Assembly (NCBI GenBank): GCA_007117035.1
Contig: SKHG01000019.1
Location: forward strand, 1-39,276
Source: Candidatus Campbelliibacteriota bacterium
GTDB taxonomy: Bacteria > Patescibacteriota > Minisyncoccia > Phycocordibacterales > CSBR16-193
Direction of reading: 5' to 3'
Length of the DNA: 39,276 nucleotides
The stretch's first letter is position 1. Each line of letters opens with the position of its first letter. The translations under genes were made by a program, and so were the position numbers. Under the pieces are notes generated by a model that was not told where the DNA came from, ran no database searches, and saw only the letters and a program-made list of their open reading frames with translations. Below, piece after piece: positions 1-16,300 of this stretch.

Positions 1-2201
1 AGGTTGTTAGCTGAGATGTTTCCGTCTATGTCTAAGACTGATCCGTTCCAGGTAATTGGAGAACCAGTTAGTGTGCTAGTACCGTCCCAGAGAGCAAGTT
101 GGGTTGATGTACCAGAGCCTGACACATTACCTCCAGAATTTGTCCAGAAAAGATTTCCATCACCATCAGTTGTTAGAACTTGATTAGAGTTTCCTCCTAA
201 TCCCGGCCAGTTGTATGTAATTCCGTTAATAACAGTAGTGGCGTCAATTGTAGTTGTTCCAAAAACACTTAAATCATTGTTTATAATTAACGCTCCAGAC
301 ATTGTGTCACCAGTTACAGCCACAAACTCACCGTCAGCAACACTTTGTGTATAGTAACGACCATCTCCCCAAACATCATCGAAAGCCAAAGTATTTCCAA
401 TAACACCAAGACCTTGTCCAGCAAGTGAAGTAAATGTATCACCGCCAATAGTTAATGAACCAAACAAAGCTTCTCCCACAACATGCAGATCAGCTTGAGG
501 GGTACTGGTTCCAATTCCGAATCTATAAAGATTATCATCCCAATATAGTTCACTCGAACCCATTATGGTATCCCCATCCCTCCAGAAGGTAATCATTCCA
601 TCCTCAGGTGCTCCATAAATAGAAGCGGTGGAAACACCATCAACTACAAAAAACTTTAAATTACCATCACCGTCAGTACCCAAAACATGACCATGATTTG
701 CGTCTTGACCAGGTAAAGTCCAGACCATTGAATCAGTAGAGGTTGCCATACTATCTGGCGCTCTAAAACCAACATACTTTGTTGTATCGTCTCCGTAGTA
801 AAATCTAAATTCATTTTGATCAAATAATGAAAAAGTTCCAGATACAGCAAGTGTGTCATTCATCCAGGTTAAACCACTAGAACCTGAAACAGAACTTTCG
901 TCTGACCAAAATGTTAATTCACCAACATTAGCCGAACCTAAAATACCACCGATACTTTGTAATGTTAGAACTCCTGATTGTCCTTCTAAACTTCTAACTC
1001 CACCTCCTCCACTTCTGGCAGAGATTTCAAAAGACCCGTCACCTAAATCACTAATAGTTACATTTGTGCCCTGTCTTAAAGATCTAACTAAATCAATACC
1101 GACAATATCACCTCCTTCTAAATCAATTATTTCACCACCAGTTGTTATTCCACCCAAAGCTCTTAATTGATTTGATACGTTCATCATTCCATCTACTGTT
1201 AACACACCTTCTATATTGGTGTTTGCTAACGAACTCAAACCAGACACATTTAAACCGTCCGCAACATATAGTTCATTTAAATTTGTTATATTAAAAACTT
1301 CTAAACTATCAAAAAAGGAATCTGTGGCAGAAAGTTCAGAAAGTGTAGTAAGACCATCCACTGTTAGTGACTGAAGAGTTGTTTCTCCAGCGACTAAATT
1401 ATTTAAGTTGGATAATCCAGAAGCAGAGAAGGAAGTAAGCTCAGTAAGACCATTAACGATCAAATCGTTATTGATTATTAAATCAACATTAAATTCCAAA
1501 ATACTATAATCACTAACCAGGTCCTGGAAGATACCTCCAACAAACTCATCGTTAAGAGAATCATCAAAACCAAACTGATCGAATCCTATAAAAACAGGAT
1601 CAGTTGGATCAGCCTGAGCAAGTAAATTTTGTCTATCAAACTCTCCAAATTCTGAACGTTGATTATTATTGAATCCCAAAAAAGATAGAGCGGGCATTTC
1701 AGAAGAACTGTTCTTAATTATATTTGCTACATTATCTACAGCCTTACCAACAGTTCCGTTTAAAGAAGCAAAAGTTAAAACCGAACCGAAGAAGAAAACA
1801 ATAATTGCTATGATTGAAGCCTTAACAAAAATCTTCTTTGAATTATTTAAAAACGACTCGGCGTCAGAAAAATTATCGCCCTCGTTATATTTAATCCACT
1901 TGTCTTTATATTTTGAAACTATAGCTTCAGTATTTTTTGAGGAAACAGAACTTGAACTTTTTTTTATGGATGAAGTACTGAATGATTCCTTTGACCTACA
2001 AGAAATGTTTTCGAGTGATTTCTTTTTGTATTCTAAAATACTCTCTCGATCAATTAACCAACCTCTTCCGTTCTTTTTTCTTTCAGCACCAATTAAACCT
2101 GCTCTAGAAAGCTGGCCCACATAATCCGAAGTATAGCCAGTTATTTTAGAGGCTTCTTTCGTGGAAACTAAATTTTTTATTTTATTATCAAATTCACTCA
2201 T
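1..2201 (-). CDS. Membrane-anchored HTH protein with fibre-like ectodomain (partial, C-terminus beyond window)
   Basis: The frame is open for about 733 codons from an ATG at 2201 to the window edge, so the C-terminus is missing. Residues about 11-60 form a small helix-turn-helix of the MerR/excisionase type, with the motif STKEASKITGYTSDYV followed by a GRGWLIDRESI wing. A Ser/Lys-rich linker follows, then a hydrophobic segment at about 124-147. The rest is Gly/Ser/Thr/Asp-rich and low in Lys, with a recurring unit of the form TFW-D-GSS-L-W-L-VSG and short motifs VLGTDGDGNL, VLTTDGDGNL and FGIGTSTPQADLHV. These are typical of phage tail fibres and large bacterial surface proteins. The expected topology is HTH in the cytoplasm and fibre outside. 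TATAAA lies 8 nt before the ATG and there is no Shine-Dalgarno sequence. It could be a tethered regulator, or a surface protein using the HTH fold as a cytoplasmic anchor. Its function is not established. Confidence 0.8.
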   Translation of the reverse strand, partial: MSEFDNKIKNLVSTKEASKITGYTSDYVGQLSRAGLIGAERKKNGRGWLIDRESILEYKKKSLENISCRSKESFSTSSIKKSSSSVSSKNTEAIVSKYKDKWIKYNEGDNFSDAESFLNNSKKIFVKASIIAIIVFFFGSVLTFASLNGTVGKAVDNVANIIKNSSSEMPALSFLGFNNNQRSEFGEFDRQNLLAQADPTDPVFIGFDQFGFDDSLNDEFVGGIFQDLVSDYSILEFNVDLIINNDLIVNGLTELTSFSASGLSNLNNLVAGETTLQSLTVDGLTTLSELSATDSFFDSLEVFNITNLNELYVADGLNVSGLSSLANTNIEGVLTVDGMMNVSNQLRALGGITTGGEIIDLEGGDIVGIDLVRSLRQGTNVTISDLGDGSFEISARSGGGGVRSLEGQSGVLTLQSIGGILGSANVGELTFWSDESSVSGSSGLTWMNDTLAVSGTFSLFDQNEFRFYYGDDTTKYVGFRAPDSMATSTDSMVWTLPGQDANHGHVLGTDGDGNLKFFVVDGVSTASIYGAPEDGMITFWRDGDTIMGSSELYWDDNLYRFGIGTSTPQADLHVVGEALFGSLTIGGDTFTSLAGQGLGVIGNTLAFDDVWGDGRYYTQSVADGEFVAVTGDTMSGALIINNDLSVFGTTTIDATTVINGITYNWPGLGGNSNQVLTTDGDGNLFWTNSGGNVSGSGTSTQLALWDGTSTLTGSPITWNGSVLDIDGNISANN

Positions 2202-2927
2202 TCTGGAATTTTATAGAAAAATCAGATATACCGAGATACATCTAAAAACATAGTCATCTCGTAAATATTCTGAACAATAAACATCACCAACTTACAGTTA
2301 ATTTTAACACATATATCAAATAGAGGAAATCTGTTTATACTAATATGTGGATAAGTTTTTTAGTTGGATTGTTTTATTGATTTTTTTTAGAATTCCTCAT
2401 TTTACAAGTAAAATGTAATAAATCTTATGATTTCTATTCGATTTACTCTTCCACACACTAAGAATACAAGTATCCAGCTGATTTTTAATTAAAATCGTAT
2501 ATAATCATATTTTTCTAAAAATCATCAGACCTAATAAACTATCTCAAAAAAACAAACTGTTTAATAATATTTATCACAAAACGAGATACGGCTATAAATA
2601 TGAGTATCTCGTTACACTAGTTATTTATTTTCTTATATATGATATAATTTATTTTATGAAAGAACCTCAAGCAAAACCCACTATAGATTTGGAAATACAA
2701 AAAATTGATGGGAATATATGGAAAGGAAAAGCTTTCTCTGTAAGCGCTAAAAATATTCATGGTGAATTCGATATACTACCCTACCACGCAAATTTCATAT
2801 CAATTCTACTAGAAGGACCAGTTGTTATTAGAGAAGAGTCCGGTCAGACAAAAAAAATATCACTACCTAGGTCAGTGATGCATTTAAAAGACAACTACAT
2901 TAAAATATACTCTGCAATATAATATTA

Positions 2928-4364
<1,437 letters not shown>

Positions 4365-7300
4365 TCAGTATCTTGTTCTATCTGGATAGCTTCTCTTAAC
4401 TCGAAATTTTCTTTTTTATACATTTCCGAAGCAGAATGCTCTGCAGAATCCATTCTGATTAGTCGAGTTGCAGTTCTTGATAAGTCAGTCTCGAGCATTA
4501 TTCTTTGGAAAAGAATGTACTGAATCTGTGTCGTAAAAAAATCATGTATCGTTGCTAGGTCTGGCTCAAAAATATACCTTTCTAAACTTTCTGGTTCCTT
4601 GAAATCTAAAATTTGAGATATATCTATTGATGTAACCACCTGATGAAGCGGATCTTCATACTTAGGGTAATATACAATTATTTTATCATACTTTTTAGAC
4701 CAACCAACTACTTTATATATTTCATCTCTGGTTGGGTTATCTTCCTCAAAATTCATAAACAAACATTTCTTTGATTTTGGGTCTGAGTCAATATAGTTCT
4801 TGCCAGTTTTTCCAATCATTAGTTTGTCATCAACCTCGTCCCATTTTTTTAAAAAAACTTCAGCAACCTTTTGGTTCAAATCACCATAAAACTGATGATT
4901 AGAGGTGATTGCAATATGAGCCGTAGGTCTTTTTTTTAACTCAGCAGCAAAACCTAGATGGTATTGATAAATTAATTGTTTTACGCTACTAAAAGCATGA
5001 CCTATGGAATTATAAAATTCCAAATTTCTTTCAAAAGTTTCTTTTAAATTCTTGACTTTGTTTACAGAGACATCTCTCATCACCCTCGATATCATCTGTA
5101 TACTCTTTATATTTTCTAATTCTGCTCTTTGTTTTTGTATGGAAGGCATATTTTGTCCAGTAAATTAATATTTTTTGAAAATTCCTTTAGAAAATTGTCA
5201 AACGAAATTTCACCCTTCAAGACTAAATTTTTTGACTCCCAAAAGCCCCTGTGGGTCCTGAGTAATTTGATTATATCTTTTTTTGCCGACTTGATTAGAC
5301 TCAAATCATTTTCATCATTGTGTATCCAGTCCGTAAAGACAATTGATAGCAACAGGATTTGTATCTCAAACTCTATTAAATCAGTCTCCGTTTGATTTAA
5401 AAGTTCCTGCAAGACAGAACCCTGTTTAAGAATTTTTTTTGTGTAACCACTAACTTGGGTACCGAACCTGCTGTACTCTTGATGTTTAGGGTATTCTGCC
5501 CAAACAGATCGGAGTTTAGTTGAAAGTTCACGAGACAAAACGGTTTGTGTAGAATGTCCGATACGAGTAACCGATTTAGAAATAGAAACAGCAGGAAGAT
5601 AACCTTCGGCTTCTTTGTTTGTGGTAAAAAACAAATGACCGTCAGTTGATGCCATTATGTTTGTAGATATAAGACTGGTGTAATTTTCAACATTTGTTTC
5701 TAAAACAGGAAGGAGGGTTATACTACCACCGTTTTTAAAACTTCCCGCTCTTTCCATCAAATGTGCCTGCTGATAAAAGATATCACCTGGATAAGATTCC
5801 TTTCCGGGTAATTCCCCAGCAAGTAAAGCAACTTCTCTAATATAATTTGCGTGCATCGACATATCATCTATAACCAAAAGAACATCCTCTCCTTTTTTTG
5901 AAAAATATTCTGCGATTAGAAAGGCAGTGGATGGCGCAATTGTTATCATTGGAGCAGGTTCATCAGAAAGAGCAGAGACTATTATAGTATTGTCCTCAAC
6001 TCCTTTATTCTTTAAAAAATTCTTTAAGTTTTCAACGAATGAAATTGGTTTTCCGACAGCTGCATAAATACAAAGTGTGTTGTGTTTTTTTTGATTAACT
6101 ATCACCTCTCTTAAAAACTTTTGTTTACCACTATGAATAGGCCCATAGATTAACTCTCTCTGCCCCTTACCAATCGGGACCATTATATCAATAAGACTAA
6201 ATCCAGTAACAAGCTGTTTACTAATAAAACTTCTTACATCCACTCCAGGAGCTTTAGCGTCAAACAATAAAGGTTCGGTTGGCCCATAAGAACCTGATGT
6301 TTTTTTATTATCAAGAATAATATCACCCAGAGCATTTAGGACCTTACCTTTAATATGGTCTCCGACCGAGATTGATAGTTTGGCTGAGTGTATATAAAAC
6401 TGTGTACCTGTTGAAACTGTAGTTTTTTCCAAAAGCAGAGCAACTATATATTCAGCATACAAAGCGTGAACCTTTGCTCTTTCCCCTTCTCTACTTACAA
6501 TTATGTCATTAACTTTAGCTGAGGGTAAGCCTTTAATTTTAAGCAAATATCCATTAACAGCTGTCACTGAGCCTATTTCCTGATGTGTTATTTTAGGGAT
6601 CATTTTTATAATTATATCACAGTATTAGACAAAACATCTTTTACAGATTCTACGATATGATTATGTCTATCTTGTCTCATTTTTCTAAATGTAAAGTCAT
6701 ACTGCTGGTTACACCAAGTAAAACGACAACCAGCAGTTAACTTATTATCAATTCTTATGTTAACCAAAACCTTTTGTCCAATCCTGTCTCTTATCCACGA
6801 ACTTATTTCTCTCTGAATATTTTGTTCTAATGAGACAGGAACTGTTAAAGTGAAAAACCGGCCAGATTCTATTCTTTCATAGAAATCCCTAAGGTTCTTG
6901 TAAAAATCACCAGATTTTAGAACGTCAAAAAATTCTTCTCCCCACTGGCTAAATGATTCAGAATGATAACTGTCGACTTCTTCTGATTCTAAAAAATTAT
7001 GTACTTTTTCTGTAAAACTAAGGTCATTGAGATCTGAAGTAAACTCTACTTTTTCTAAAAATCTTTTTATTAATGAAAAGCGAAATAGAAAATCTGATCT
7101 AGTGTATGTATTAGAAATTACAATCTCATCTACATTTATCATACCTCAAAAAATTATTAAAAAGCTCCTCCTTCTTTAGCCTCTTCAAGAGCTTGTTTGA
7201 TTATATCAGCATGCTGGTCAGCACTAAGGGATCTTTTTAAGGTAATTTGAGTTGTCTTTTCAACTAACAAAGCAATCTGCTCATCAACCAACCTAAGTCT

Positions 7301-10300
7301 CTCGTTTCTATAATCTGCAATCTGTCTTTTAGATTCCTCAAGCTCTTTCGATATAACTGTTTTGAAATTTTCTGCTTCAGTGTCTTTGATTGAGTTTATT
7401 TCTTGCTCAAGTTTTTTTGTGACCTCCTCAATATTTGATTTAATTGACTCTACTTTAGAAAGAACATCGTTTGAAACAGAATTCACAGAATCATCTATAG
7501 ATTTTTTAAAAACAGCTTTTTGTTCAGTAAAAAAATTAACTAAATTTTGGTTTTGCGAGACAATAGAATTACGAAATTCGGAACCAACAGACTCCAGCTC
7601 TTGTTCAAACTTCTGCCTAATTAATTCAGCACCACCCTTTGCTTCAATTAAATATTCGTTAGCTGACTTTACTGCCTCCGATTTTACAGAGTCAGCTTCT
7701 TCTCGAGCCTTTTGATTGATTTTTGATGCATCAGAATTAGCCTTTTCAATTATTTGCTCATAGACAGGATTTGTTAAACTTTTGAAACGACTAACAACAA
7801 AGTAAACAGAGAGCCAAAAAATAAAACTCACAATAAATAAAACTGAAATTAAAGTAATGATAAATATATCGTTTTCAAAAATACTCATAATATAAATTAT
7901 AACACAATAAATTTATAAACTAAAGATATATGATTGGCAGAACCAAAATAAACACACTCAAACTTAAACCTGCCAGACTAATGAAAATCATGATTGTGAT
8001 ATGAAGAATTATCATCTTTTGTATTGGTGATTTTGCTAATGGATTTCTAGCCAAAGCAGAAAGACCTCCACCAACATTAAGTTGGAAGAATCTGTAGGAC
8101 AGATAAATAGAACCTAGAGCTACCAAAGTAGCTAATAGATAACGAACCACAGTAACCCAAGGGTTTTCAATATAGTTGTTTATAAAAGAAGATAAGACAC
8201 CTTCATCTAAATTTTCAGGGTCCTCCCCTGTTTGTTCTTCGATTGACCTAGAACCAATTTGCAAATCTACTCTAATCTTCCCCGTCAAAACAGCCTGACC
8301 TCGATCTGGCACTATTATCTCAGAAACATTTTCTCCAGTACCATCAAAATTTTCCAACGCAACTCCAACTAAATACCTATGCTCTTCGGAAGCAAGCATT
8401 GCATGACCCGATACGAGTGATGTGGTTAAAGGATCACCTGATTTTATGGGCCCGTTTAATAATGAGACGTTAACCAATACCTGCCCGGTACGCACAACCA
8501 TAAATCCACCTTCATCAGTGTCTGACCTAAAACCCATAACAGGTCTCTCAACCACAATACCGAAAATATTAGGAGAACTCGGTTGGTTAGATAACTGAAA
8601 ACGGCCTGATAGCCTGTCACTAACGACTATATCTCCAGGACTAACAAATTCACCCGAAACACTTAACTGTTGTCCAACCTGAGATTCTGCAACTTGGTAG
8701 CTAAACAGAAAGACAAATAAGGTAAAGCAAAACAGAGCTTTTTTAATACCTATCTTATTCATAAATAAAAACACTTAACATCAAAAAAAGTATAATTAAT
8801 AACGCTTAATTCATTACACAACTCTTAAATAGGATTATATCACACCAAATCTTACGATGTATAGTTAAACCTTAAATTTATTATTTAAAATACCATTTCT
8901 AACCTTAACACCATCTGAAGTAAAAACTTTTTTATAATTATTCTCCCCTATTTTTTCATCTACAGTAACGTAATAATCTCCATTTGGAATGAGGACAAAA
9001 AATCTACCAAATTTATCACATGATGTTTTTAGAATTTCTTGACTATGTTTTAATGAATACACATTTAAAATAGCGTAGGAAAGTGGCTTATTGTTTGTTA
9101 GATAAGTAATACTTCCGTATTTTCTTTTTTTAAACACAAATCTTAATATTAAAACAATCAGATATAGCAAAAATATTAAATAGTTGTACCACACTGGTAA
9201 AACCATAACCAAAATTAAAGAAGCGATAAAACCAAGGTAAAAGAACCCCCTAGACAACACTACTTTAATTTCATTAGCATATGAATAGAAATTCATAACT
9301 CCCAACCTTTGTTTTGCAAATTCATTCCAATCAAATCTTTCTGAATCCATAGGAATATTTTTTGAAATAACCTCATTTTCAGACTTGATTTCAAAAAAAT
9401 CTCCAAAATATATATCCGCATAAAGACTATCGCTACGCTTTTTTTCCATTATCTTAGAAGGAAAAGAATAGTTAGCTTTTTCTACCTTAATTTTGTAGCG
9501 CCCAGGCTCTGCCAAAAATCCATAACGCCCATCAAGGTCTGTAATGACTGTTTTCTTTACTCGCTTGTTTTCATCCTCTAGAGTTACATAAACTGGATCA
9601 AGTGGTTGTTTGGTAACGGCGTCGTAAACTGTCCCCCATGGTTTACCTCTACTTCTAAAACTAACTCTAGACTGAATTAGTGCCCATATCCTTAACGGAG
9701 CAAAGATAAAATCTAGAAAAACAGAGCTCGCAAAAAGTAAACTAAACAAACTAGCAAAACCAACAAACAAACCTCCAGTAGATAAAACTTGTGCAATAAT
9801 TTGACTACCTGTATCTCTTAAATTACTAGCTACTCCGCTAGCAGTTTCCTCTGTTAAATCTCTAATACTTTGTAAGTTAACAGAAACAAAATCACCTATT
9901 GAAACAGAGGACCTGCTAATTTGATCTCTAACATCTGATTCCTCACCACCTCCTGTAACCTCTGTTTTCTGAGTAGAACCAATTTTTAATTGAACAGCAA
10001 TCTGTCCGACATAAACAGGATTAGGGCTACCTGAATGATATATTTGTCTTTGAGCATTTTCTTGATTAAAATCATCATCAGCAATTCCAAAAATATATTT
10101 ATGACTTTTGTTTGCCTTCATTGCAAAGCCTGGAATCGCCGAGGTTGTTAGTCTGTCCCCTTTACTAATATCCCCCCCTAAAAGAGAAACGTTGACCAAC
10201 AACTGTCCAATCCTAACAACAGAGGTTCCTTCATTTAGATTATCAGTTCTTAAAAAAAATTGAGGTTTTTTGGAAACCACACCAAAAACATTAAAAGCAT

Positions 10301-13300
10301 CTTCTGATTCAGAAATTTTAAAAATACCAGTAGTGTAATCTCTGACAACTATATCACCAACTCCGACATCTAAACCATCTATCACTACCTCATAACCCAT
10401 CTGGGAATAAATATGGGTAGGAAAAATAAGAACCCCACAAATTATTATTAATTTTAAAAATTTCACAAAAATTATCTAATAAACAAATTATATCACAAAT
10501 TATATCTCTAAATAAAAAACCTGAACTTAATCAGGTTTTTTATTTTATTAAGTTTTTTAGAAACAAAAAATTATTCCTCTTCTTCAGGTTCAGATAAATC
10601 TTCACCTTCTTCATCAAGAGGTAAAGAGTCGTCTGGCTCCAGATTATCATCGAAAATATTACCAGAAAGTCCATCTAGAGCGTCTCGTCCTGCTCTGATA
10701 TTTTCTCTAATTCTAATAAGGAATTCATTACCAGGTACAGTTTCAATCAAAACATCAAACCTCTGCACAGATTCTTCAATTCTTCCTAATTGGAAGTAAC
10801 TTAACCCTAAGAAATAATTAGCGTTCGAATATGTTGGAGCTAAATCAAGAGTTCTTTCAAACGCTTCAACTGCTTGTTGATACTGACCATCGTTGAAATA
10901 CAAAAGACCTAACTCGAAATGAACAATTGGATTTCTTGGTGCGGTCTGTAGGGCTTGTCGAGCTTGTTGGATAGCTGACTCAATATTACCTTCAGAAATC
11001 TCTATTCGAGCCAAAAGGAATATAGCTTGAGTATAGTTTGGCTTCAAATCACGAGCTCTGGCGATATTTTCTCTAGCCTTCTCTAAATCATTATTTGCGA
11101 TTTCAGTTCTTGCAATCTGGAGATAAATTGCTGGAGACTTTGGATTCAATTCTTTGGCTATTTCAAAAGTTTTTATTGCCTCTTCATACGATCCAGTAAC
11201 CCCTAAAACTAATGCCTGTCTATACACAACACCCAAGTTAACGTAGTTTCCATAATTACTTCTATCTTTGGTAACCGCATTCTGAGCACTTGCTATAGCA
11301 GCACTCAACAGGGCCACCAACTGATCATTCTCCTCTTCAGTGAATTCTTGGCCTTGGGCTTGGCGAACAATGACGTTTGCTCTGGATAAATAAAGCTGAG
11401 AAAGTCTTCTAAAATATAGATCTGCTGGATTCCTTTGTATTGCCTCAGTTAACATTTTTTGTGCCTGTGGAAAATTATTCTCCACCACAGCAACTTCAGC
11501 TCTTTGGAAATAGACATAAGATATAGCTTTTTGGCTTGCATAATAAACAAGCGCTAACGAAGCAATTATGAACAGCACAATGATAGCGACGTTAACAAAC
11601 TCTAGCTTCTTGTTTTCACCATTATAGATCAGTAATTCTCTACTTGGAGCAAAATTGTTCAAAAGGAGAACTGATATAAAGATTCCTGTAAAAACAAAAG
11701 TTAATGTCCATATCACAGCTCCCGGAATTGTCATAATATTCATAACCCACAAGAACAGTGAGGTTACAAAAGAGGAAGAACCGAGATAACGACTAAATTT
11801 ATCTACTCGCAGTCTAAAGAAGAAGATAAAGCCTAGATAGATAAATAATACAAAAAATAACAACCACGCCAAAATTCCCAACACACCAGTCGTTACAACA
11901 AACGTTAGAATGTTACTAAAACCATGATTAAAATCGACATTCCAAAAGATAGTTCTGTTTACTGGATCAGGTTTATAAATCACCCATTGATTTACAAATC
12001 TATTTGGTCCAACTCCCAAGACTGGTTTTTCAGACACTGTTTCATTAATAATATTTAGAGTTGTTGTAAAATCAGGTTTAGCTCCTAAATCAGTAATCTG
12101 ATAGTAATTGTTTATTTCTTCAGAAAGAAAATTTCCGCCAAAAATAAACAAAACTGAAAAAATTAAAACGACCAAAGAGCTAACTGAAAATTTCCTACTT
12201 GGTGTTTTTTTAACCTGATTATTTTCGTTAGAATCTTCGGAAGTTTCAGAAGTAACCTTTAAAGAAACAGCTGAGTTTTTGTTATTTGCTTTAGAAAAAC
12301 TTAAAACAAAATAAATTAATGAAAATATAGATAAGAAATACCAAATTAAAGGAACGTTAATAGTTGCCAGCATTATGACAGAAAGAATCAAAGTAACTAG
12401 AATAATCACTCGCATTAAACGAGGAAACTTCAATTCCTCTAAGGTCATTAAAGAAAGAATTACAGCAGTACCAAAAAAGATTCCAAGATCAGCCCAGCGC
12501 CCTACTGTGTTTGAGGTGATACTACCAAAAGTATCTCCGAACGAAAGAAAATCAACCCCGAACACAAATCTAGACAGATGAAACACAGATAAGATTAAGA
12601 CAGAAAGAAAAAATACCAGATAAACATAAAAAATCTGTATTTTGGTGTTAATAAACCTTGTAATCAAAAACAACAAAAGAAAAGAGACTAAAACGAAAAT
12701 AAATGTGGAGGTTTCGTAGCCAACACCCATAAATGACTTAGTAAAACTTAACGAAAAAAATGAGGAAAGCAAAAAAACCAATGGCACGAGAACTATCGGC
12801 CAAAAAATTATTTTATTGGGAAAATCAAAGCGTCCTTCCTTCAAAATATTCAGAAGAAATATTATGAAAAGTAAAACAGATACCGAAATAACAAAAAAGC
12901 TTTTAGTAAACTCAAAAGCAATTAATGGTGCAATGATAAGAGGTAAGAGAAAAACAAATACAAGTAAAATGTAAAAGGAAACTTTTTCTAAACCAGGGCC
13001 AGACCTTTCTGAACTTTCTATATCGTCACTGAAAATATATTTGAAATAAGACATAATATTATTTAAATTTTAGTAATAATTTTTAATTTTTTGTACAGAC
13101 AAAAACCTTACAGATGAATAATAACACGTTTTAGAAAATATCAAATATTGGTGTCTTTGTATGAATCTAGGTTCTCCAAAAAGATTTTTTCCCTATGGTA
13201 CTCATTATCAAACTGAAAAAAGGATGAGAAACCTGGGCTAAACAACACAGTATCACCTTCACTGGATTCGAAGAAAGATCTCTTTAAAGCTTCGGATATA

Positions 13301-16300
13301 TCTGAAATTCTGTTTATTTTAGAGCTTTTAAGATGACTCATCAAATTATCACTTCCACTACCAGGTAATAAGTAAACTTTTTGCACATAATCTTCAATAG
13401 ATTTAACAAGTTTATCTGTCTTTAAATTTTTATCTTGACCACCCAAAATTAAAAAAATGTTTCCCTTCTCCTTTAAAGCGTCTAGTGCAACTACTGTTGC
13501 CTCAGGTGTAGTAGAGCTGTTGTCGTTATAAACTTCTCGATTAGAATATTTTCCACAATACTCCAATCGACCAGAAACTCCAGTGAAAGTCTCTAGAGCT
13601 GATTTAATATCCTCTCTAGAAACACCCAACGACTCAGCTAACCTAACTGCGATAGTAGCATTGTATCGATTGTGCTTTCCAAGGATTTTTAGAGTCCAGT
13701 CATTAGGAAGATCTTCAGCTCTTGTTACAAATGTTTCTTCATTTAAATATTCTCGATATTTATCTTTTAGTTTTTCGTAGGCTTGATCTCCAACAACTAA
13801 AACATCTCCGTTTTTTTGATATCTAAAGATATTAGCTTTGTCATCCAAATATCTATCAATATCACCTTTGTAATAATTTAGATGATCTGGAAAAAAAGTA
13901 GTAAAACCTGCGTATGATGGAGATAAATGAATATCAGCAAAACCTTGAAGTTGCCAGGAGTCCAGTTCCAAAACAGATATTTCTTCTGAAGTTACGCTAG
14001 ACAGATGACCTAAAGTAGAAACTCCGCGAACATTACCACCCAAGAAAACCTGCCTACCGCTTTTTTCTAAAATATGACTTATTAAATGAGTAACTGTGGA
14101 CTTCCCTCTAGTTCCAGTGACCCCGACTACTGTACTCGGTGTAAGAGAAGCAAAAAGAGCAGTACTCATATATACCAGAACACCGCTTTTTCGAGCTACC
14201 TCTATGTATGGTGAATCCAAAGGCACCCCTGCTGCTTTTATAACCATATCGGTATCTGTAAAATCTATTTCACGATGACGTCCAAGTACAAAAGAGACGT
14301 TACTAAAATCCTTTAACTGCTCAACACTTTCCTTAAGTTCATCTTCTGATTTAAGGTCTGTAACCAAAACATTAGCACCCTGCTCTGCTAAGAAACGCGC
14401 ATCGCCAAGACCACGACCAAGTAGACCTAATCCCATTAGGGTTACCCTTTTGTTCTGAAAGTGTTTCCTGTAATCCTTCATAATTTTTAGCCGAATATCT
14501 AAGAATCTATCTACTACTTAATTGTTTTATACTCAATAAGATGTATGTGGAAGTGGTCCGGTATGGTTTGCTGATGAGGAAAGTTTAAAATACTTACATC
14601 AAAGTCTTTTGTTTTTTCTTGAATCTCATAGAGTTCCTGAAGTTCATTCTTCGAAAGATCGCTTAAAAGAGCTTTGTGTTTTTTAGGGAACAAAATCTGA
14701 TGTTTTTGAGCTATTTTGTCGTAAGGAAAATGGTTTGGAATCAATCGCCAGTACACAAAATCCTTTACAGGCTTAGTTCGACACAAAACACACCCTTTGG
14801 GTAAATTTTTTCTATACTCATCATAAATTTTCTGGGTTTTCTTTGTTCGCAATCCTAATTTTTTTTTCATGTTCTAGTGGTCTATTTCACCGAAGACAAA
14901 AATTTCTACATCTCTTCAATTCGCAAAGAGTTAGTTCTTCCTTTTGTTTTTTCAAAAGTCGAAACTCGTCCTGCAAGAATCACTCGACTACCTTTTTTTA
15001 TTAAACCTTCAGAAAACAAAAATGAACGAACTTTTTTCAAAAGCTCACTAAAACTACCGTTAATACCTTTCATTGCTATTGGTACACAACCAAAAGATAG
15101 AGTCAATTTTCTAGACACTCGCTCATCAGAAAAAGAGTAGATTAAAGGTTTTGGTCTCTGTCTTGCAATCATTCTTGCGGTTTTTCCTGAGCGAGTTGGG
15201 GCTATGACCAAACCTATACTCAATCTTTTAGAAATAGCAGAGACTGCTTCGGTTATAGTGTCGGTGATTGAGTTTGTAACTCCGAAAATCTGTTTTGGTA
15301 TATAAGGGGAACTCTTCTCAACCTCCTTACAAACTCTACACATCATTCTTACAGCACGAAATGGATATCTTCCAATCGCAGTTTCACCCGAAAGCATCAC
15401 AGCATCAGTTCCATCCATTACTGCATTGGCAATATCGGAAACTTCTGCACGAGTTGGGGTTGGTGAAGATATCATACTCTCAAGCATCTGGGTTGCGGTA
15501 ACAACTGGTTTACCAGCATGAACACATTTTTCAATTATCATCTTCTGAACAACCGGAACTTTTTCAGTCGGCATCTCAACCGAAAGGTCTCCTCGCGCGA
15601 TCATAATACCATCAGAAACCTCTAAAATTCTGTCGAAATCATCAACTGCTTCTCGAGTTTCAATCTTAGCAACAATATCTGGTCTATTTTTTTCTTTACT
15701 AATAATCTTTCTAACTGCCAAAACATCATCAGCAGATCGAATAAAAGACATTGCGATAAAATCAACTTTATTCTTAAGACCAAAATCTATATCTTCCTTG
15801 TCCTTTTTTGTCAGCGACGGTAATGAAAGAGTTCGGTTTGGTACAGAGACACTTCTGCGTCCTTTTATAAAACCACCCTCATCAACCCTACAAACAATTT
15901 CTCCTTTTCCACAAGACTGAACAATCAACTCAATCTTTCCATCATCCAATAAAATACTGTCTCCTTTTTCTACCTCCTCTGGTAATCTAGTGTGACTAAC
16001 TGAAACCATTTCTTGATTACCTTCTACGTCATCAGAACAAAGTGTAAAAATCTGACCTGTGACCAACTCAACCTCTCCATCAGAAAACTCCCCTGTTCTA
16101 ATCTCAGGTCCAGAAAGGTCTTGTAAGATACCAATGGTCTGAGGTAGTGTTTTTGTTATCTTTCGAACTCTATTCAACATCACTTTGTGACTATGGTGTG
16201 AACCGTGTGAAAAATTCAAACGTACCACATTAACTCCGGCTTTAAATAACTCCTCTAAATCACTTTCCTTTTCAACTGCAGGACCAAGCGTTGCAACTAT